A stretch of DNA of 64,000 bases from Atriophallophorus winterbourni (GCA_013407085.1 JACCGJ010013240.1:40646-104645), one strand, 5' to 3'. Counted from the first letter of the stretch, positions 21,660 to 33,395 are shown. A program made the numbers and translations. Notes: generated by a model from the sequence alone, not told the origin.

Positions 21660-22645
21660 TTTATAACACTGCTGTAGTGTCAGGTTACCTAGGGTCTGGG
21701 CATGTCTCGTCACGTTGCTACACATTTTCATCGTAACGGTGCGTATTATAATCATTTTCACCATATGACCATATCCTTAACCGTTATCTGCTTATATTTA
21801 ACCCATTTATGTATGCAAATATGGTTTATCATAATGTATTTATTTAAAAAAAGAAAAAAAGAAAAAACGCCAAAAAATGCAAAAAATACTGTTTTTTGTG
21901 ATCTTTTTTATCGTTCATAATCGATTTACTATATCTCTTTGATAACCTCTCACCATGATGGTGAAGAGAATATCTTTTATTGTGTTCCAGTGTCTCCGAC
22001 TCCCAAACCAACTCCGATACTGGCCCTTGCTCCTTCCGCATAAGACTGATTCTTCTATATGAACCGAAAGTCCTACTGACGAACAGTTTTGGTTTCTCTT
22101 ATTCGACAATTCTTCAACTTTCCTGGATCGTACGACCGGCCCAAACCTCATGCAATTTAAACCACAATCTCTCCTCATCCCCTCCATTTTCTAATGTTTT
22201 TTTCAATTTACCTTCGGTTTTTTATTTACTTTTCTTCAATCACATCCACCAACATTCCGAAGAAGTCAATTTATATATTTATAAAAATACTTTCTTTATT
22301 TCATAAATTTATTATTACTGTGACAATTGAATCTTCATGCGCACCATTTCTTTTATATTTTTATTTCTTTTCTTTTTTTTCAATTACTGCTCCAGAATCT
22401 ATAGCATCCTCTCCATTTGCTCAATTTTATGCAATCTAGATGAATCTTCATTAATGTGTGACATTGCGCGAAAAAATTAGCTTTCTTACCCTTGTAAATT
22501 TACCATCCTTTATTAAACGGAAAAATATTCAGAAATTCCGCTTGATAAGGTCTTTTTTACAATTTATTTATTTTGTACACATTGATAACCTGATCATGTT
22601 TTGCATGCCTTGGTTTACCAAGAATATAGTATTATTATTATTATT
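21660..22645 (+). mobile_element. Family C LINE 3' part with hairpin tail
   Basis: The segment is homologous, inverted, to 8343-9392: CCATATCCTTAACCGTTATC near 21770, the CACCATGATGGTGAAGAGAA block near 21953, and the 3' end GATCATGTTTTGCATGC plus the stem-loop CTTGGTTTACCAAG (22609-22622) and (ATT)n. Frame 21954 onward gives MMVKRISFIVFQCLRL, close to MLVKRKSFIIFQCLRL in the other copy. No RT is attached. Confidence 0.78.
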
Positions 22646-22679
22646 ACTGAAAGGGCTTACCGATTTGCAGTAACTTGCA

Positions 22680-24320
22680 TTTTTGAAAACTGAAGGGCAG
22701 TTTGTTTCTAACTGATCATTCGTGTCGTGCATCTAAATCGCTTTAAAGTTTCACGCAGTCTACAGTTGATTTTATTCGAATCCAAAGTTTAACATCATCA
22801 CTTGCAAAAAGAACTACCTTGCACGAGAGCGTCTCAGGTTAATCATTGATGTAAACTAAGAAAAGCACTGGTCCGAGAACGGAACCTTGCGGTACACCAC
22901 TGGAGGTATTAATGGCTCGTGATTGTACCCGTTAATTCGAACGGTTGCCTTGCGCCCATTGAGGTGGCTTTCGAACCATACGAGTAGCTGCCCTGTTAAT
23001 ACCAATCTGTTTCGGCTTTTGCAGCAACAGGAAGTAATCAACTCTGTCGAAAGCTTTCGACATATCCAGATAGCACGCGTGCACACTGTCTCCTGCGTCA
23101 ACCGTTTGGGTCCAATCGTTTAATACCGTCAGCAAGTTTGTCAAGCATGAGCGAGCTTTACGAAACCCATGGAGGGCGACAGATAGCATATTTTGTGATT
23201 CCAAGTGCTGAACTATATTTTCCGTCACTATGCGCTCCATAAATTTGGATATCACGGGGAGTAGGGTGACAGGACAATAGTTCGCGGGATCTGAACGTTA
23301 CCACCTTTATAAATTGGTGAAATTACCCCGGTCTTCCACTCTGTTGGCAACACTCCTTCGGTTAGGGAATGTTGGAACAATTGGCATAGTGGTTCACACA
23401 GCTGCTGGTCACAGGATTTTAGTAGTGTTATTCCATCGGCTCCAGGAGATTTCCTAGTGTTCAGTCGACATAAGTGCCTTCGTATAATCGCTGAATTAAT
23501 CTCAATATCATTCCGTTGTTGAGATACAATCGATGTCAGTAATTTCTCATTCGCCTTAACCGTTATCGGGCTAAACACATTTGCATAAAATTGAGCGAGA
23601 GTATCAACCGTTTCCTTTGCTGTGACCGTTAATCCATTCTCAGAAATAACAGGAAACACCGCTGGTTTCAAACTGGACCGAGCATTGACAATCCGATAGA
23701 GAAGTTCAGGGTTTTCTTCCATTTTCAAAGACAGAGAGCGATGCTCATATTGCTTCTCCTCTTTGACGAGAGCATTCACTTTGTTACGAATTTTACAAAA
23801 TTGCTGCCAAGAGGCGTCAGTTCTGGTCTTTTGGTGTTCAGTCCAAGCAAAGTTTTATTTCCCGAGCCATTTTTTGTGCGACTGCGGAGCTTAAATCGGA
23901 AGTAACTTGCCCGACGTTCATCAACAAATCGCGAATTATGATCTATGTTTGACTGAAGTATTTTCGTGAGCTCACTGCAATGTGTTTCGGTGTGGTGCTG
24001 ATCAAGTTCTTGCCAATTTACTAGCCCAAGCGATCCACGTCGACCCGCGTAGTCGATCTTTCTGAATTGTTTGGCGGACGCACAAACTCGTCTAGCGCTG
24101 CAAACAAACTCAAAGGCTAGCACCAGATGATCACTCCGACCGAGGGGCGCAATGTACTCAACACCCTCAACTGCTGTTTTCTCGGAGGTGAAGATTGGAT
24201 CAAAAATGGATGGCAACTCTGATCCTCTTCTATGAATAAAGTCAAACACATGATTATGAAGTGGAATCATGTCGAATGAAGTGGAATCTTCTGCCTTAAG
24301 TCCTGAGCTAGGCACCCGCG
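22680..24320 (-). mobile_element. CR1-like LINE (family F), endonuclease end and RT
   Basis: Minus-strand order: 24324-23776 (HNHVFDFIHRRGSELPSIFD, then GRSDHLVLAFEF, the SDH endonuclease motif), 23779-23252 (RLNTRKSPGADGITLL, TEWKTGVISPIYKGGN), 23255-22932 (ALHGFRKARSCLTNLL, DMSKAFDRVDYFLLL), and near 22900 [13 protein letters not shown], a damaged RT motif B. The catalytic ADD box would fall left of 22850 and is degraded. Frameshifts separate the pieces. Confidence 0.88.
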
Positions 24321-24499
24321 GCATTCACTGAAACTTGATAAGGAGCGATTTAGACTAGTCACCCGAAAAAACTTTTTCAGCCTCAAGGTGGTAAATTTCT
24401 GGAACCAGCTTACAGACGAACTTATATCCTGCAGTTCTGTCGCGAGTTTTAAGAATGTTTTGAACCGCATCTGGGGTAAGCTTTTTCCTGAATACTCCC
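24321..24499 (+). mobile_element. LINE C-terminal fragment
   Basis: The plus strand reads RFRLVTRKNFFSLKVVNFWNQ, here given as FFSLKVVNFWNQL, then SVASFKNVLNRIWGKLFPEY. This FF-LRVVN-WN block is the usual end of CR1-like LINE polyproteins. It is cut on the left by the antisense family F LINE and on the right by the BEL LTR at 24500. Confidence 0.7.
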
Positions 24500-25018
24500 T
24501 GTAACGACCAATGTCGTTAGTTACCGCGTAGATCCCCCGTCCCTAGTTCGACAAATTCAGAACCACGATTTGGGTTTACTACGGTACTGTAATTAATGAC
24601 AGTTACAATAATAATGGTATAAAACCTCAATTATATCGGAACGCACCGGTACAATGGAGTCAAAACTCCAGCAATAATAGATTCGATGAAAATGACGACC
24701 TGACGCATAAAAACTAGAAATAGTTAATTTACCAATGTTGTCGTCCAAATTTCCGTATGAAACAACAAATGACACACAAATTGGTGTCCGAATTGAAACA
24801 ATAAAATGAGCCCAAATACCACGTGCAAAAATATGTGGAGTTTAAAGGCAGCCAAGCAAAATCAATTAGTTCAACAAAACAAAAAATGTGTACAAGTGGA
24901 TCGAACAGTATCAAAAATGTATACAAAAATAGGTAAAACCGTGAAGAATTAAGAAAAAAATCAATTTGTTTAAATAGAAAAATAAGAAGGAATTTTACAC
25001 AAAGTTTTGTCATTTACA
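24500..25018 (-). repeat. BEL/Pao 3' LTR
   Basis: Read on the minus strand it begins TGTAAATGACAAAAC directly after a purine-rich GCGGGCGG and ends GACATTGGTCGTTACA, so it has TG...CA ends and is 519 bp. It lies where the 3' LTR is expected, just downstream of the integrase. The second LTR is not in the window, so the assignment rests on position, ends and polypurine tract. Confidence 0.7.
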
Positions 25019-25164
25019 CCGCCCGCAAAATTCCTTCTAGAGCTAACTTCTAAATGAACAAACTGATTGGTTCCACCTTCCTAACTACCCGACCCTGAAT
25101 AGAGCAGAATGGCAATGACTCTATTTAGTGGCGAGTCACACACGCCACGTCGCATCGCCATCAT

Positions 25165-26665
25165 TGGACACATGTGGCTTTTTATAGGGAAATAGTTTGC
25201 CGGACTAATACCCACCACGTCCTCAGGTTCTGCCGTTCTCCCTTTAAGAAGTTTAAGCTAGCCCTATCTGCGCCGCCACGCCAGACTTCGAGCATTCCTC
25301 TTCTTGTGCTCCATCCAGCAGACAAATTTTCCGTATATCACGTGTTACCAAACCATTTTTTGAGCGAACAACAACAGTCCTGACCAGATCATCTTTGCTC
25401 ACATGAACATCTACAACAATAGCAAGTGGCCAAGCACGTTTCGAAGTTTCAACACTGCTCAATAATACCACATCCCCAACACGAAAATTGCGTTTGCGAT
25501 TGATCCATTTCTGTCTTGTCTGTAGTAGTGGTAGGTACTCAGATTTCCAGCGTTACAAGAATACCTTTGCCAGGTGTAGCGATTGTTTCCAATTCCTCTT
25601 ATAAGTGTCAACAAATCTTTCTTCTGAATGCATACCATCATTTGAGCGATTCAACAACAAATCGTTAGAACACAAAGAACAAGAGTCAATATCCTCTGAA
25701 AACAAAGGAACAAGCGGTCTGTTGTTCAGAATTCGATCAGCTTCAATTAGAGCGGTTTGCAGCGTCTCGTCCGATGGTGTTTGTTCTGTGCATGTAGCAT
25801 TTAATGCACGACGAATTGATCTTATCAGCCGCTCCCAAACACCTCCTCTATGACTAGAGTACGGAGGATTAAAGCACCACTCAAAACTATGTGAAACTAG
25901 TTCATCCGATAAACCGTCACTGTTTAATCCATTTAGTCATATACGTAGCACTCGTTCAGCGCCAACAAGGTTGGACCCATTATCCAAATAAATAATCTGC
26001 GGTTTACCTCGACGTCCAATGAAACGAAAGAGCGCCATCAAAAACGAATCCGTATCCATAGAATGGGCTACTTCTATGTGGACTGCGCGTGACTGTAAAC
26101 AAGTGAATAGGCATCCGTATCGTTTTTCTACAGATCGACCTCGTCTAACTTTAAACGGTCCAAAATAATCCAGACCCACTTTAGCGAATGGGTAAGAACC
26201 TGTGGTCACAAGGACTGGAGGAAGATCAGACATCAGTTGAGTTGCCGGCCTGGCGTCTAACCGTTTACAGGTTAAGCATTTCGCTAGGGCTCGCTTCACG
26301 CATGATAGCCCACTGATCGGCCAAAATTTCCTGCGCAGGACGCTGAGGGTATGCGCTGGCCCAGAATGTCCTTCGAGCAGATGAACATCAAAAATCAATA
26401 GGTCAGTAACATTATGCCTTTTAAGAATTATAATGAGGTGAATGCTTTCATCTGCAAGATCAGAATGCCTCAATCGACCACCAACTTTCCAAATACCTTG
26501 ATCAATAAATGGGCGTAATTTCTTCAATGATGACAAATTGAACTCGCAGGGCTCACTTAGCGCCTTATGACCAAATACATTCCGCTGCGTCAATCGAATA
26601 ATTTCTGCTTCGGCAATTCGGAATTCGTCTAATCCGATCTTGCATACCGATAAAGATCCATTGGA
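25165..26665 (-). pseudogene. BEL/Pao integrase
   Basis: Frame 26680-25937 begins just inside the LINE junction. It holds LIIFDVHLLEGHSGPAHTL-type H residues and CLTCKRLDARPATQL (zinc region), VGLDYFGPFKVRRG (first catalytic D), and IIYLDNGSNLVGAERV (second D). A stop at 25937 interrupts it. The reading continues with YSSHRGGVWERLIRSIRRAL (catalytic E) and ILNNRPLVPL, and ends with the DUF5641-type tail VGDVVLLSSVETSKRAWPLA (25471-25253). It would insert element DNA into the genome. A few stops make it inactive as read. Confidence 0.88.
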
Positions 26666-26668
26666 ACA

Positions 26669-27301
26669 ATGACCAAACATGATAATAACATAACGCTTGA
26701 AACGGATCAGCCATGCAATCGAAACTCATTTGAGCTACTGATCAAGCCAACAACGAAGGCTCCAGAACATTCAACCTCACCTTTAAACACCACTAGTGCA
26801 ACTAAATATTCTGAAATATTGCTACAAGACACCGAAGAGATCGATACAACCGAGTCAAAAGTAAAGCCGTCCTCCTCAAGTGTTGTGTTTGAGAAACCAG
26901 CCTCAAAAAAGGTTTTGCTTAGCATTATTTGTACCAATGTGCTAGAGGCATCTGAGACACTATTTTCGACTAGACAGCAGCATAACTTGACCAAATGGTC
27001 GGAACTGTGCACTAGGATGGGTGTAAAAACAATCACTCCGGTTTCACTGACGCGCTTGACTCGTGCTCCCAAAGCGCCGCACCAAGATAAACCAAGATTG
27101 CTCAAGGTAGTGTTGCAGAGTGAAAAAGAACTAGAAGATGTATTTTTATCTGCATACTTGTTGCAAGACGGTGAACAAAACACGCCACGTATCTTTGTTG
27201 ACATACCCTGGTCAGAACGGGTAAAATCGGCACTAAACAGGAACACTGGGAAAGTAAACGAGCGTGACAGACGTAGTCTTATAATCCTGAACGTTCCTTA
27301 A
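26669..27301 (+). CDS. LINE ORF1-like protein (211 codons)
   Basis: The frame starts MTKHDNNITLETDQPCNR, is rich in S, T and charged residues, and has a conserved block EASETLFSTRQQHNLTKW, SELCTRMGVKTITPVSL and RIFVDIPWSERVKSALN. A diverged copy of this block is encoded at 56906-57400 (RETLFEAKRKHDLVEWDKL), which supports real coding. The position before the endonuclease suggests an RNA-binding ORF1, but I see no clear zinc knuckle. It is followed by more in-family sequence, so it may be shortened by the stop at 27301. Confidence 0.65.
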   Translation: MTKHDNNITLETDQPCNRNSFELLIKPTTKAPEHSTSPLNTTSATKYSEILLQDTEEIDTTESKVKPSSSSVVFEKPASKKVLLSIICTNVLEASETLFSTRQQHNLTKWSELCTRMGVKTITPVSLTRLTRAPKAPHQDKPRLLKVVLQSEKELEDVFLSAYLLQDGEQNTPRIFVDIPWSERVKSALNRNTGKVNERDRRSLIILNVP

Positions 27302-27734
27302 GCTGCTGCCAGTTCAGACGCAAAGTGCAACTCGAAACACGATATACTACAATGGAAATTTATTAGCGATACTATCCAAACGAACAATACTGCTGTTATC
27401 GATACTTTTCGGATCCCTACATCCCCGAAATACGAGAGTAACGCTCCGCGCCCCCTTAAACTGATACTGCTGACAGACAGTATGGCTGATACCGTTCTTG
27501 AACACTGGAAGCAATTTCGTTACAAATTGTCCCGAGAGAATAAATAATTCCTAGACGCCTCGAAACTAATGACAACCCGGATGATCTCGAGTGTCTAAAT
27601 ACTGTGCAGAACCAAAAATCCAAACCTGGTGAAAAAAACGGTATTCAGCCGACTCTATCCGAGTCGGCGAAGTAAATTACTTTCCTGTTGATTCCGACCG
27701 AGCCGTTCCGATATTTCTGTCTCACGAACCGTCT

Positions 27735-28886
27735 TTGCTGTCAACATCGGGTGTCAAATTTTTGTATACGAATGCGCAATGCTTGACAAATAAATTACAC
27801 GAATTGACTGAACTAACTACCACACACTCACCAGACGTGATTGCCGTAACTGAGACATGGTTCCATCCAACTTTAACAGACAACGAAGTAGTCATTGAGG
27901 GCATGTCTCTACTTCGTCACGATCGCCTGGCTCGAGGAGGCGGTGTTGCTCTATATCACGTTCAGAGTTTGTCATGCCAAGAGATCACTGATGAAGACTT
28001 ACAACTACAAGACACACTGTGGTGTTCCCTGAATGTAACAGCAGAAAAATAAAAATGTACAGTGGGCGTGATTTACCGCTCGCCCTCCGCCGATGAAGCC
28101 TACAATTCAGCATTAATTGCAAACATACGCTTAGCGGCTACCAGATACGGCGGCAGACTTCTTCTGATCGGAGATTTCAATTTGCCGAACTATAAGGGAA
28201 ATTCAGTCTATCCAGAAAACTCCTTGAATGCTTTATTCCAACAGTTGCTGGAGGACATTCCACTTTACAACCATATTTTTGACAATACCCGATTTCGGGG
28301 TAGTGATACGCCGTCTATCTTGGACTTGATACTGACAAACGAAGAGTACGTGATTGAAAGTCTCGCTTATGAAGCTCCTATGGGACTCAGTGACCACTTA
28401 GTCATCACGTTTGATTATATTTGTCAGGCAATCAGAACAAGTGACACCAGCAAGTTGATTAGGAAAATTGACTTTTCACAACTTAATACTACTCTGAAAA
28501 ATGTCACAGACCCTGGTCTCGAGTCCGACAGCGTACAAGGTCAGTGGCAATGGATGGCAAACGAAATTAAAATTGCAGTTGAAATGCAATCTTATCTTGT
28601 TCCGAAGGTGCGGAAAAGGGGATACACGTTTAAACTGAGAAGCCGAACACGGAAATGGTTGACTATGCGAAATGCTGCATGGCGGGCTCACCGACTTGAT
28701 AGCACTGCTGAAAGTTGGGAAACATTCCGTTTGCTGAGAAATAAGGTGAACAAACTTGTTGTTGACGACAAATTGAATTATCAAAAACATTTACTCGACA
28801 GAATGGAATCAAACCCAAAAATTCTCTATCAGATCTTAAATAACCGGTCTAGAGTAGAACCAGGGGTTGCGGCCCTAAAGACGTGA
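27735..28886 (+). pseudogene. LINE endonuclease domain (two frames' worth, one stop)
   Basis: 27735-28052 gives FLYTNAQCLTNKLHEL (N motif) and VIAVTETWFHPTL (E motif); a stop and shift separate it from 28062-28886, with GVIYRSPS, LLLIGDFNLPNY (D and N), SILDLILTNEEYVI and GLSDHLVITF (SDH). These are the apurinic-endonuclease motifs that nick target DNA to prime reverse transcription. The region between endonuclease and RT includes KLRSRTRKWLTMRN. Confidence 0.88.
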
Positions 28887-28986
28887 TGGAATAACAACGA
28901 CAGCATCGCAATCAGCCGAAGTTCTAGCCCAATTCTTCTTCACTGTCTTCAGTCCACCAAACCCCGTAACCAGTCCTTCGACCTTC

Positions 28987-30546
28987 GTGATCTCGCCAGA
29001 AAACGTTTTACAGCAACTAACTTTTAGCTCGGACAGTGTCCTCCGTACATTGTTAAAGCTCAACACGAAAAAGTCTCCTGGAGCTGATGAAATTACCCCG
29101 CTGATCCTCAGAAGCTGTGCCTATTCTTTGTGTACACCGCTTACCTACTTATTTAACCTCTCTATAACCCAAGGTTTCTTTCCCTGTGAATGGAAGACTG
29201 GTATCATTACCCCCATCTACAAAGGAGGGAACCGTTCTGAAGTATCCAATTATCGACCAGTAACACTACTACCGGTGATCTCTAAAGTGATGGAGCGCCT
29301 CGTTGCAAACAGCATCACAAATCACCTGGAAGATAATTGCTTGCTCGCAATCGAACAACATGGCTTCAGAAAAAGACACTCTTGCCTTTCAAACCTTCTC
29401 CTTGCCCTCGATGACTGGACACAAGCTGTGGACAAAGGTTTCACCATACATGCTTGTTATCTGGATATGTCCAAAGCATTCGATCGTGTTAACCACAGTT
29501 TGTTACTACAAAAAATAGAGCAATGTGGCATCAAGGGCTCATTACTAGCCTGGTTGGAGGATTATCTCCGTGACCGTGTTATTCGAGTAAGGGTTGATGG
29601 TGCTTTGTCACGGCCCATTACAGTAACAAGTGGAGTGCCGCAGGGATCGGTGCTTGGACCAATTCTTTTCTTGCTCTATGTAAACGATTTACCAAAACTT
29701 GTTCGGTGCAAAATCTTGCTATTTGCGGATGACATCAAGTTGTGGACACAAGTACGCACAACTGAGGATTGCAGACAGCTTCAGCTGGACCTCAATGTCT
29801 TACAGGAATGGTCGGTTCGAAATGAACTTCCTTTCAATGTGAGAAAATGCAAGGTATTGACAGTTGGAAAACCCTTCGAGTTCTCTTACACCCTTGGTTC
29901 CCATACGCTTGAAATAACTGACAAGGAGAAGGACTTGGGTGTGTGGGTGAGCAGCACGTTGAAACCGTCACACAACGTTAAGGCTGTCTACGAAAAGACG
30001 TCAAAAGTACTGCTTCTGCTGAAACGCGTGTTTGGGAGTTTCACGAAGCCGACTGTTCATCGAATAATTAATACCTACTTGAGGCCCACCATGGAGTATG
30101 CGGTTCAGGCTTGGTCACCCTGGTTAAAGAAAGACATCAATCTCTTGCAGCGAATCTATCATCGGACCACGAAGCTCGTGTGCGGCTTAAAGCACAAACA
30201 ATACGAAGATCGTATTGCAAACCTCAACCTCTTCGACTCTCCTTACCGACGTCTTAGAGGTGATCTGATCCTAATGTTTAACATATTGCATACCCCCAGC
30301 CATCCCCTTAATACACTATTCACACGACAACCACCAAGAACCAGCCGGAGTCATGAGTACACAGTACTAATTCCCGACTCGCGACTGAACTGTCGAAGAT
30401 ATTTTTATTCTGTACGTGTATGTTTCACTTGGAACTCCCTACCCTCGAATGTTGCACATGCACCCAACTTGGATATATTCAAATCCAGCTTAGACAAATT
30501 CCTGTCGACCCATCCGAACATTGAGACTATGTATTCCACAACCTAA
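28987..30546 (+). CDS. LINE reverse transcriptase, long intact frame (519 codons)
   Basis: RT motifs in order: [83 protein letters not shown] and LLFADDIKLW (catalytic ADD). The thumb and C-terminal region follow: DKEKDLGVWVSSTL, YLRPTMEYAVQAWSPW, YRRLRGDLILMFNIL and RYFYSVRVCFTWNSLP. All catalytic residues are present and the frame is open to its natural end, unlike most copies in this window. It would perform target-primed reverse transcription. Confidence 0.93.
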   Translation: MISPENVLQQLTFSSDSVLRTLLKLNTKKSPGADEITPLILRSCAYSLCTPLTYLFNLSITQGFFPCEWKTGIITPIYKGGNRSEVSNYRPVTLLPVISKVMERLVANSITNHLEDNCLLAIEQHGFRKRHSCLSNLLLALDDWTQAVDKGFTIHACYLDMSKAFDRVNHSLLLQKIEQCGIKGSLLAWLEDYLRDRVIRVRVDGALSRPITVTSGVPQGSVLGPILFLLYVNDLPKLVRCKILLFADDIKLWTQVRTTEDCRQLQLDLNVLQEWSVRNELPFNVRKCKVLTVGKPFEFSYTLGSHTLEITDKEKDLGVWVSSTLKPSHNVKAVYEKTSKVLLLLKRVFGSFTKPTVHRIINTYLRPTMEYAVQAWSPWLKKDINLLQRIYHRTTKLVCGLKHKQYEDRIANLNLFDSPYRRLRGDLILMFNILHTPSHPLNTLFTRQPPRTSRSHEYTVLIPDSRLNCRRYFYSVRVCFTWNSLPSNVAHAPNLDIFKSSLDKFLSTHPNIETMYSTT

Positions 30547-30780
30547 TAACTTTGAACTCACACGTCAAATCATCTCGACCCCATGGACATATATGTGCCA
30601 TTCCGCTGAGTGAAAACAGTTTCTATCATTTGGATGTTTACCTGATTCCCGAACTGTTCAGTAAGCAAACAAATCCCGTTTTTACTGAGATATGTTATTT
30701 GTAAATTTCCATAATTTTCTGTGGTTTTTGTAAAGCTATATGCTTTTCAGACCATTAAAATTGAATTGAATTGAATTGAG
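30547..30780 (+). repeat. Family A LINE 3' UTR with stem-loop and (TTGAA)n tail
   Basis: At 30731-30745 the sequence AAAGC-TATAT-GCTTT can pair as a 5-bp stem. It is followed by ACCATTAAAA and four to five TTGAA units. The same arrangement recurs, inverted and with different tail units, at 18065-18123, 20461-20505 and 39009-39057. Confidence 0.75.
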
Positions 30781-32390
30781 CGTACAAGCCGTTTCCAACT
30801 AGAGAATCGACGAAGAATGACGTCTATTCCACGCTCTGGCTCAACCGAAGTAATGTTACAATTGGCACGCTTGAATTCAATTCTTTCGCTGCATTGTGGA
30901 TCAACTACTTCAGGCCACATATTAATGGTTTGTTTCAGGAAGTCGGGGCCGTTCAACCAAAATTCCAATCGAGACAATTCCATAACACCTCTGGAGGTCA
31001 AATCAGCCGGATTAAATCGTGTACCAACAGGCCTCCACTGGCAAGGTATCGTGTGTTCATGTATGAAGGTCAAACGATTCGCTACGAACGTTGAGAAACG
31101 ACTAGTTCGATTGGTAATATAATACAAAACGGTCATCGAATCAGTCCAAAAGAAAACGTTTTTGACAAGTTCATCAAAGGCGGATTTCAGAATCAGATAT
31201 ACACGTACCGCAAGTACAGCTGCGGCTAATTTCAACCTAGGAATCGATACCGCTTTCAATGGATTCACTTGAGATTTTGAAAATAATAGACGAACCGGTG
31301 ACATGACCGAATCATTATACAAACGTCCATATGCAACAGCGCCATGGCCAGATTCCGAAGCATCGCTGAAAACGTGAAGACTCAAGGACGACATACTCTC
31401 ATTCATTTCGCTAATGCGTCTTGGAATACGTAACTCCTTGATTGCATGCATGCTACTGATCCACTTATCACACATTAGTTGAAGATCATCACACATCGTC
31501 TCGTCCCAACCCAAAGGTTTTCTGCAACAATTTTGTAGTGAAACCTTCCCAGGAAAAATCCAAGGACTCATGAGGCCAAGTGGGTCATACAACCCACTTA
31601 CAACTGACAACAAACTTCGTTTCGTCGTTGGGCGTTTTGACAGATTCAGATCAAACGCGAATTCGTCAGTGTCTGCATCCCATTTAACACATAGCATTCT
31701 TTCGGTCGGGAGCTTATCTTGGCTAATAACTCGAACATTAGGTGCGCGTTCGTCCTCCGGCACATCTTCAAGTAAAGTACAATCATTGGAAATCCATTTT
31801 GTCAAACGAAACCCTCCCATTCGTAACAATGCAGACAACTGCTTCACCAAGGATTTTGCTTCGAGTTCAGTAGGCACTGATATCAAGCAGTCATCCACAT
31901 AAAAATTTCTTGAAACATACTCTCCGATTTTCTTTTCAAATAGATGTCCGAATTGCTCAACCGTTTTGCGCAGTGCGAACGTTGCGCAGAATGGAGACGA
32001 CGTTGCACCAAAAGGATGAAGCGTCATCCGAAACCTTTTAATGAGACCCGAAATGTCATTTTTGTCCCACCAGAGAATTCGAAGAGCATCTCTATCATTC
32101 TCTGGCACCTTTACCTGTAAGAACATTTCTTCGATATCAGCGGCGACGGCATAGGCGTGTAAGCGGAAGCGTATCAACACGTCGATCAAATTAGTTGTCA
32201 GATTTGGTCCTTGAAGTAGGGCATCATTCAACGATACACCGTTGTGTTTAGCAGCACAATCGAACACAATTCTAAGCTTCTCTGGTTTCTTAGGATTAAA
32301 AACAGGATGGTGAGGCAAATACCAAGCATGATTCTCATCTGCATTACTCGGAACGGTTTCGATATAACCAGTAGTCAAATGATGTGCCAT
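30781..32390 (-). pseudogene. BEL/Pao reverse transcriptase and RNase H
   Basis: The frame starts near 32390 (NENHAWYLPHHPVFNP, then LRIVFDCAAKHNGVSLN), with VAADIEEMFLQVKVP, FGATSSPFCATFAL and the catalytic YVDDCLISVPTELEA. RNase H follows: LHVFSDASESGHGAVAYG, IPRLKLAAAVLAVRV, VFFWTDSMTVLYYI and FNPADLTSRG. The frame is intact to the LINE junction at 30781. A single stop (near 32398) separates it from the protease frame, which is in the same register, so one nonsense change split the original polyprotein. Confidence 0.92.
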
Positions 32391-32399
32391 TATCTTGTT

Positions 32400-33390
32400 C
32401 TAGCGTTCGAATAACGCACTGTCACGCTCGAATCGACGTCTCAAGTAGCCCAAGCGCTTTTCCGCTATCCAATAATTTTCGGTAAGTGTACGTCTATCAC
32501 CCCTCCATGGTAGCGGCACCTGGAAGTGACCGTCAATAAATTTTGATCGTTTTACTAGAGAAAATGCTTCTTCATCCTCACGCGATCGTTCCTTGCCTTC
32601 TGTGGCAATATCCGCAAATTCAGTATTGTATAGCCTCCTGATACATTCATCGATGGACCCTTCATCCGTAGAAGAATTTAAACTGAAGACATTTTTCGAG
32701 TCTTGGCATGCCGGTCCTTGCAAAATCCAACCCAACAATGTTTTCGTTGCAAATGGACGGCGCCTGCCTCCTAATCGCTGTTCCAACGCCCAATGCGCTT
32801 CCGGAACGTTACATCCAATCAGCAAGGTTATTTCTTGTCCAATATTCTCCGAGAATCTTAGATCCTTCAAATGATCATATCTTGCGATGATACTATTCGG
32901 GGAATTCATTGTTACTTCAGGTAACTTGGAAACCGTGTACGCTTCGGCAACATGAATTACTTCATCCCCGTCAACGGAATGTACATTGAAACTCAATACT
33001 GAACTTTTCAATTTTCGATGCAAACCGAGCGAGGTTATCGACACATCAACTGCGACACTAGGCATACCGAATTTTTCAACAAATCTTTGTGAGATCAGAG
33101 TGGTATCCGAGCCATTATCGAGTAACGCTACGACTGGAACAAGCCCCACAGGCGTGTCAATTTTTACCGTCAGGTAACCCAGGCTTACTGCTGGACTGAG
33201 AGCAGTAGCACTGTAATTAATAGTTTTTTGTTGCTCACTTATACGATTATAATGTAAAGACGAATGGTGACGTCTACCACACCTTTCAACGGAGCAAACA
33301 GTCGGCACCTTGCAGTCGCATGCTTTATGAGACCGGTTCAAGCAAACGTAGCACATACCGTGTTGCTCAGCGATAGCCCATCTGTCATTT
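32400..33390 (-). pseudogene. BEL/Pao nucleocapsid end and aspartic protease
   Basis: The minus strand from about 33390 gives AEQHGMCYVCLNRSHKACDC, then CSVERCGRRHHSSLHY, two zinc-knuckle-like units typical of BEL/Pao. The protease active site is VALLDNGSDTTLIS (D-N-G-S form). The later part, LLIGCNVPEAHWALEQRLG and TLLGWILQGPA, is the conserved BEL segment before RT. The frame stops at 32400 (ALFER then TAG). Gag proper upstream is missing. Confidence 0.88.
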
Positions 33391-33395
33391 ACACT

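Larger units (their letters stand above)
26666..30780 (+). mobile_element. Family A CR1-like LINE, nearly full length, inserted in BEL/Pao
   Basis: The element has ORF1 (26669-27301), APE-type endonuclease (27735-28886), RT (28987-30546) and a 3' UTR of about 230 bp ending in (TTGAA)n at 30759-30779. It lies in the opposite orientation to the host element, whose frame breaks at RRFSSWKRLVR on the right and resumes at CSNGSLSVCKIG on the left. This is the best-preserved copy and the reference for families A and A2 here. Stops at 28050, 28886 and between ORF1 and the endonuclease make it non-autonomous. Confidence 0.92.
24500..33395 (-). mobile_element. BEL/Pao retrotransposon, split by a family A LINE, gag and one LTR missing
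   Basis: From right to left (5' to 3' on the minus strand): CCHC knuckles and aspartic protease (33390-32400), RT and RNase H (32390-30781), the inserted LINE (30780-26666), integrase (26665-25165) and LTR (25018-24500). The continuous protease-RT-RNase H-integrase order, the YVDD box and the long integrase C-terminal domain identify BEL/Pao, as in schistosome Sinbad. Gag and the 5' LTR are absent, the element ending abruptly near 33395. Only a few stops disrupt pol, so it is fairly young. Confidence 0.92.
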
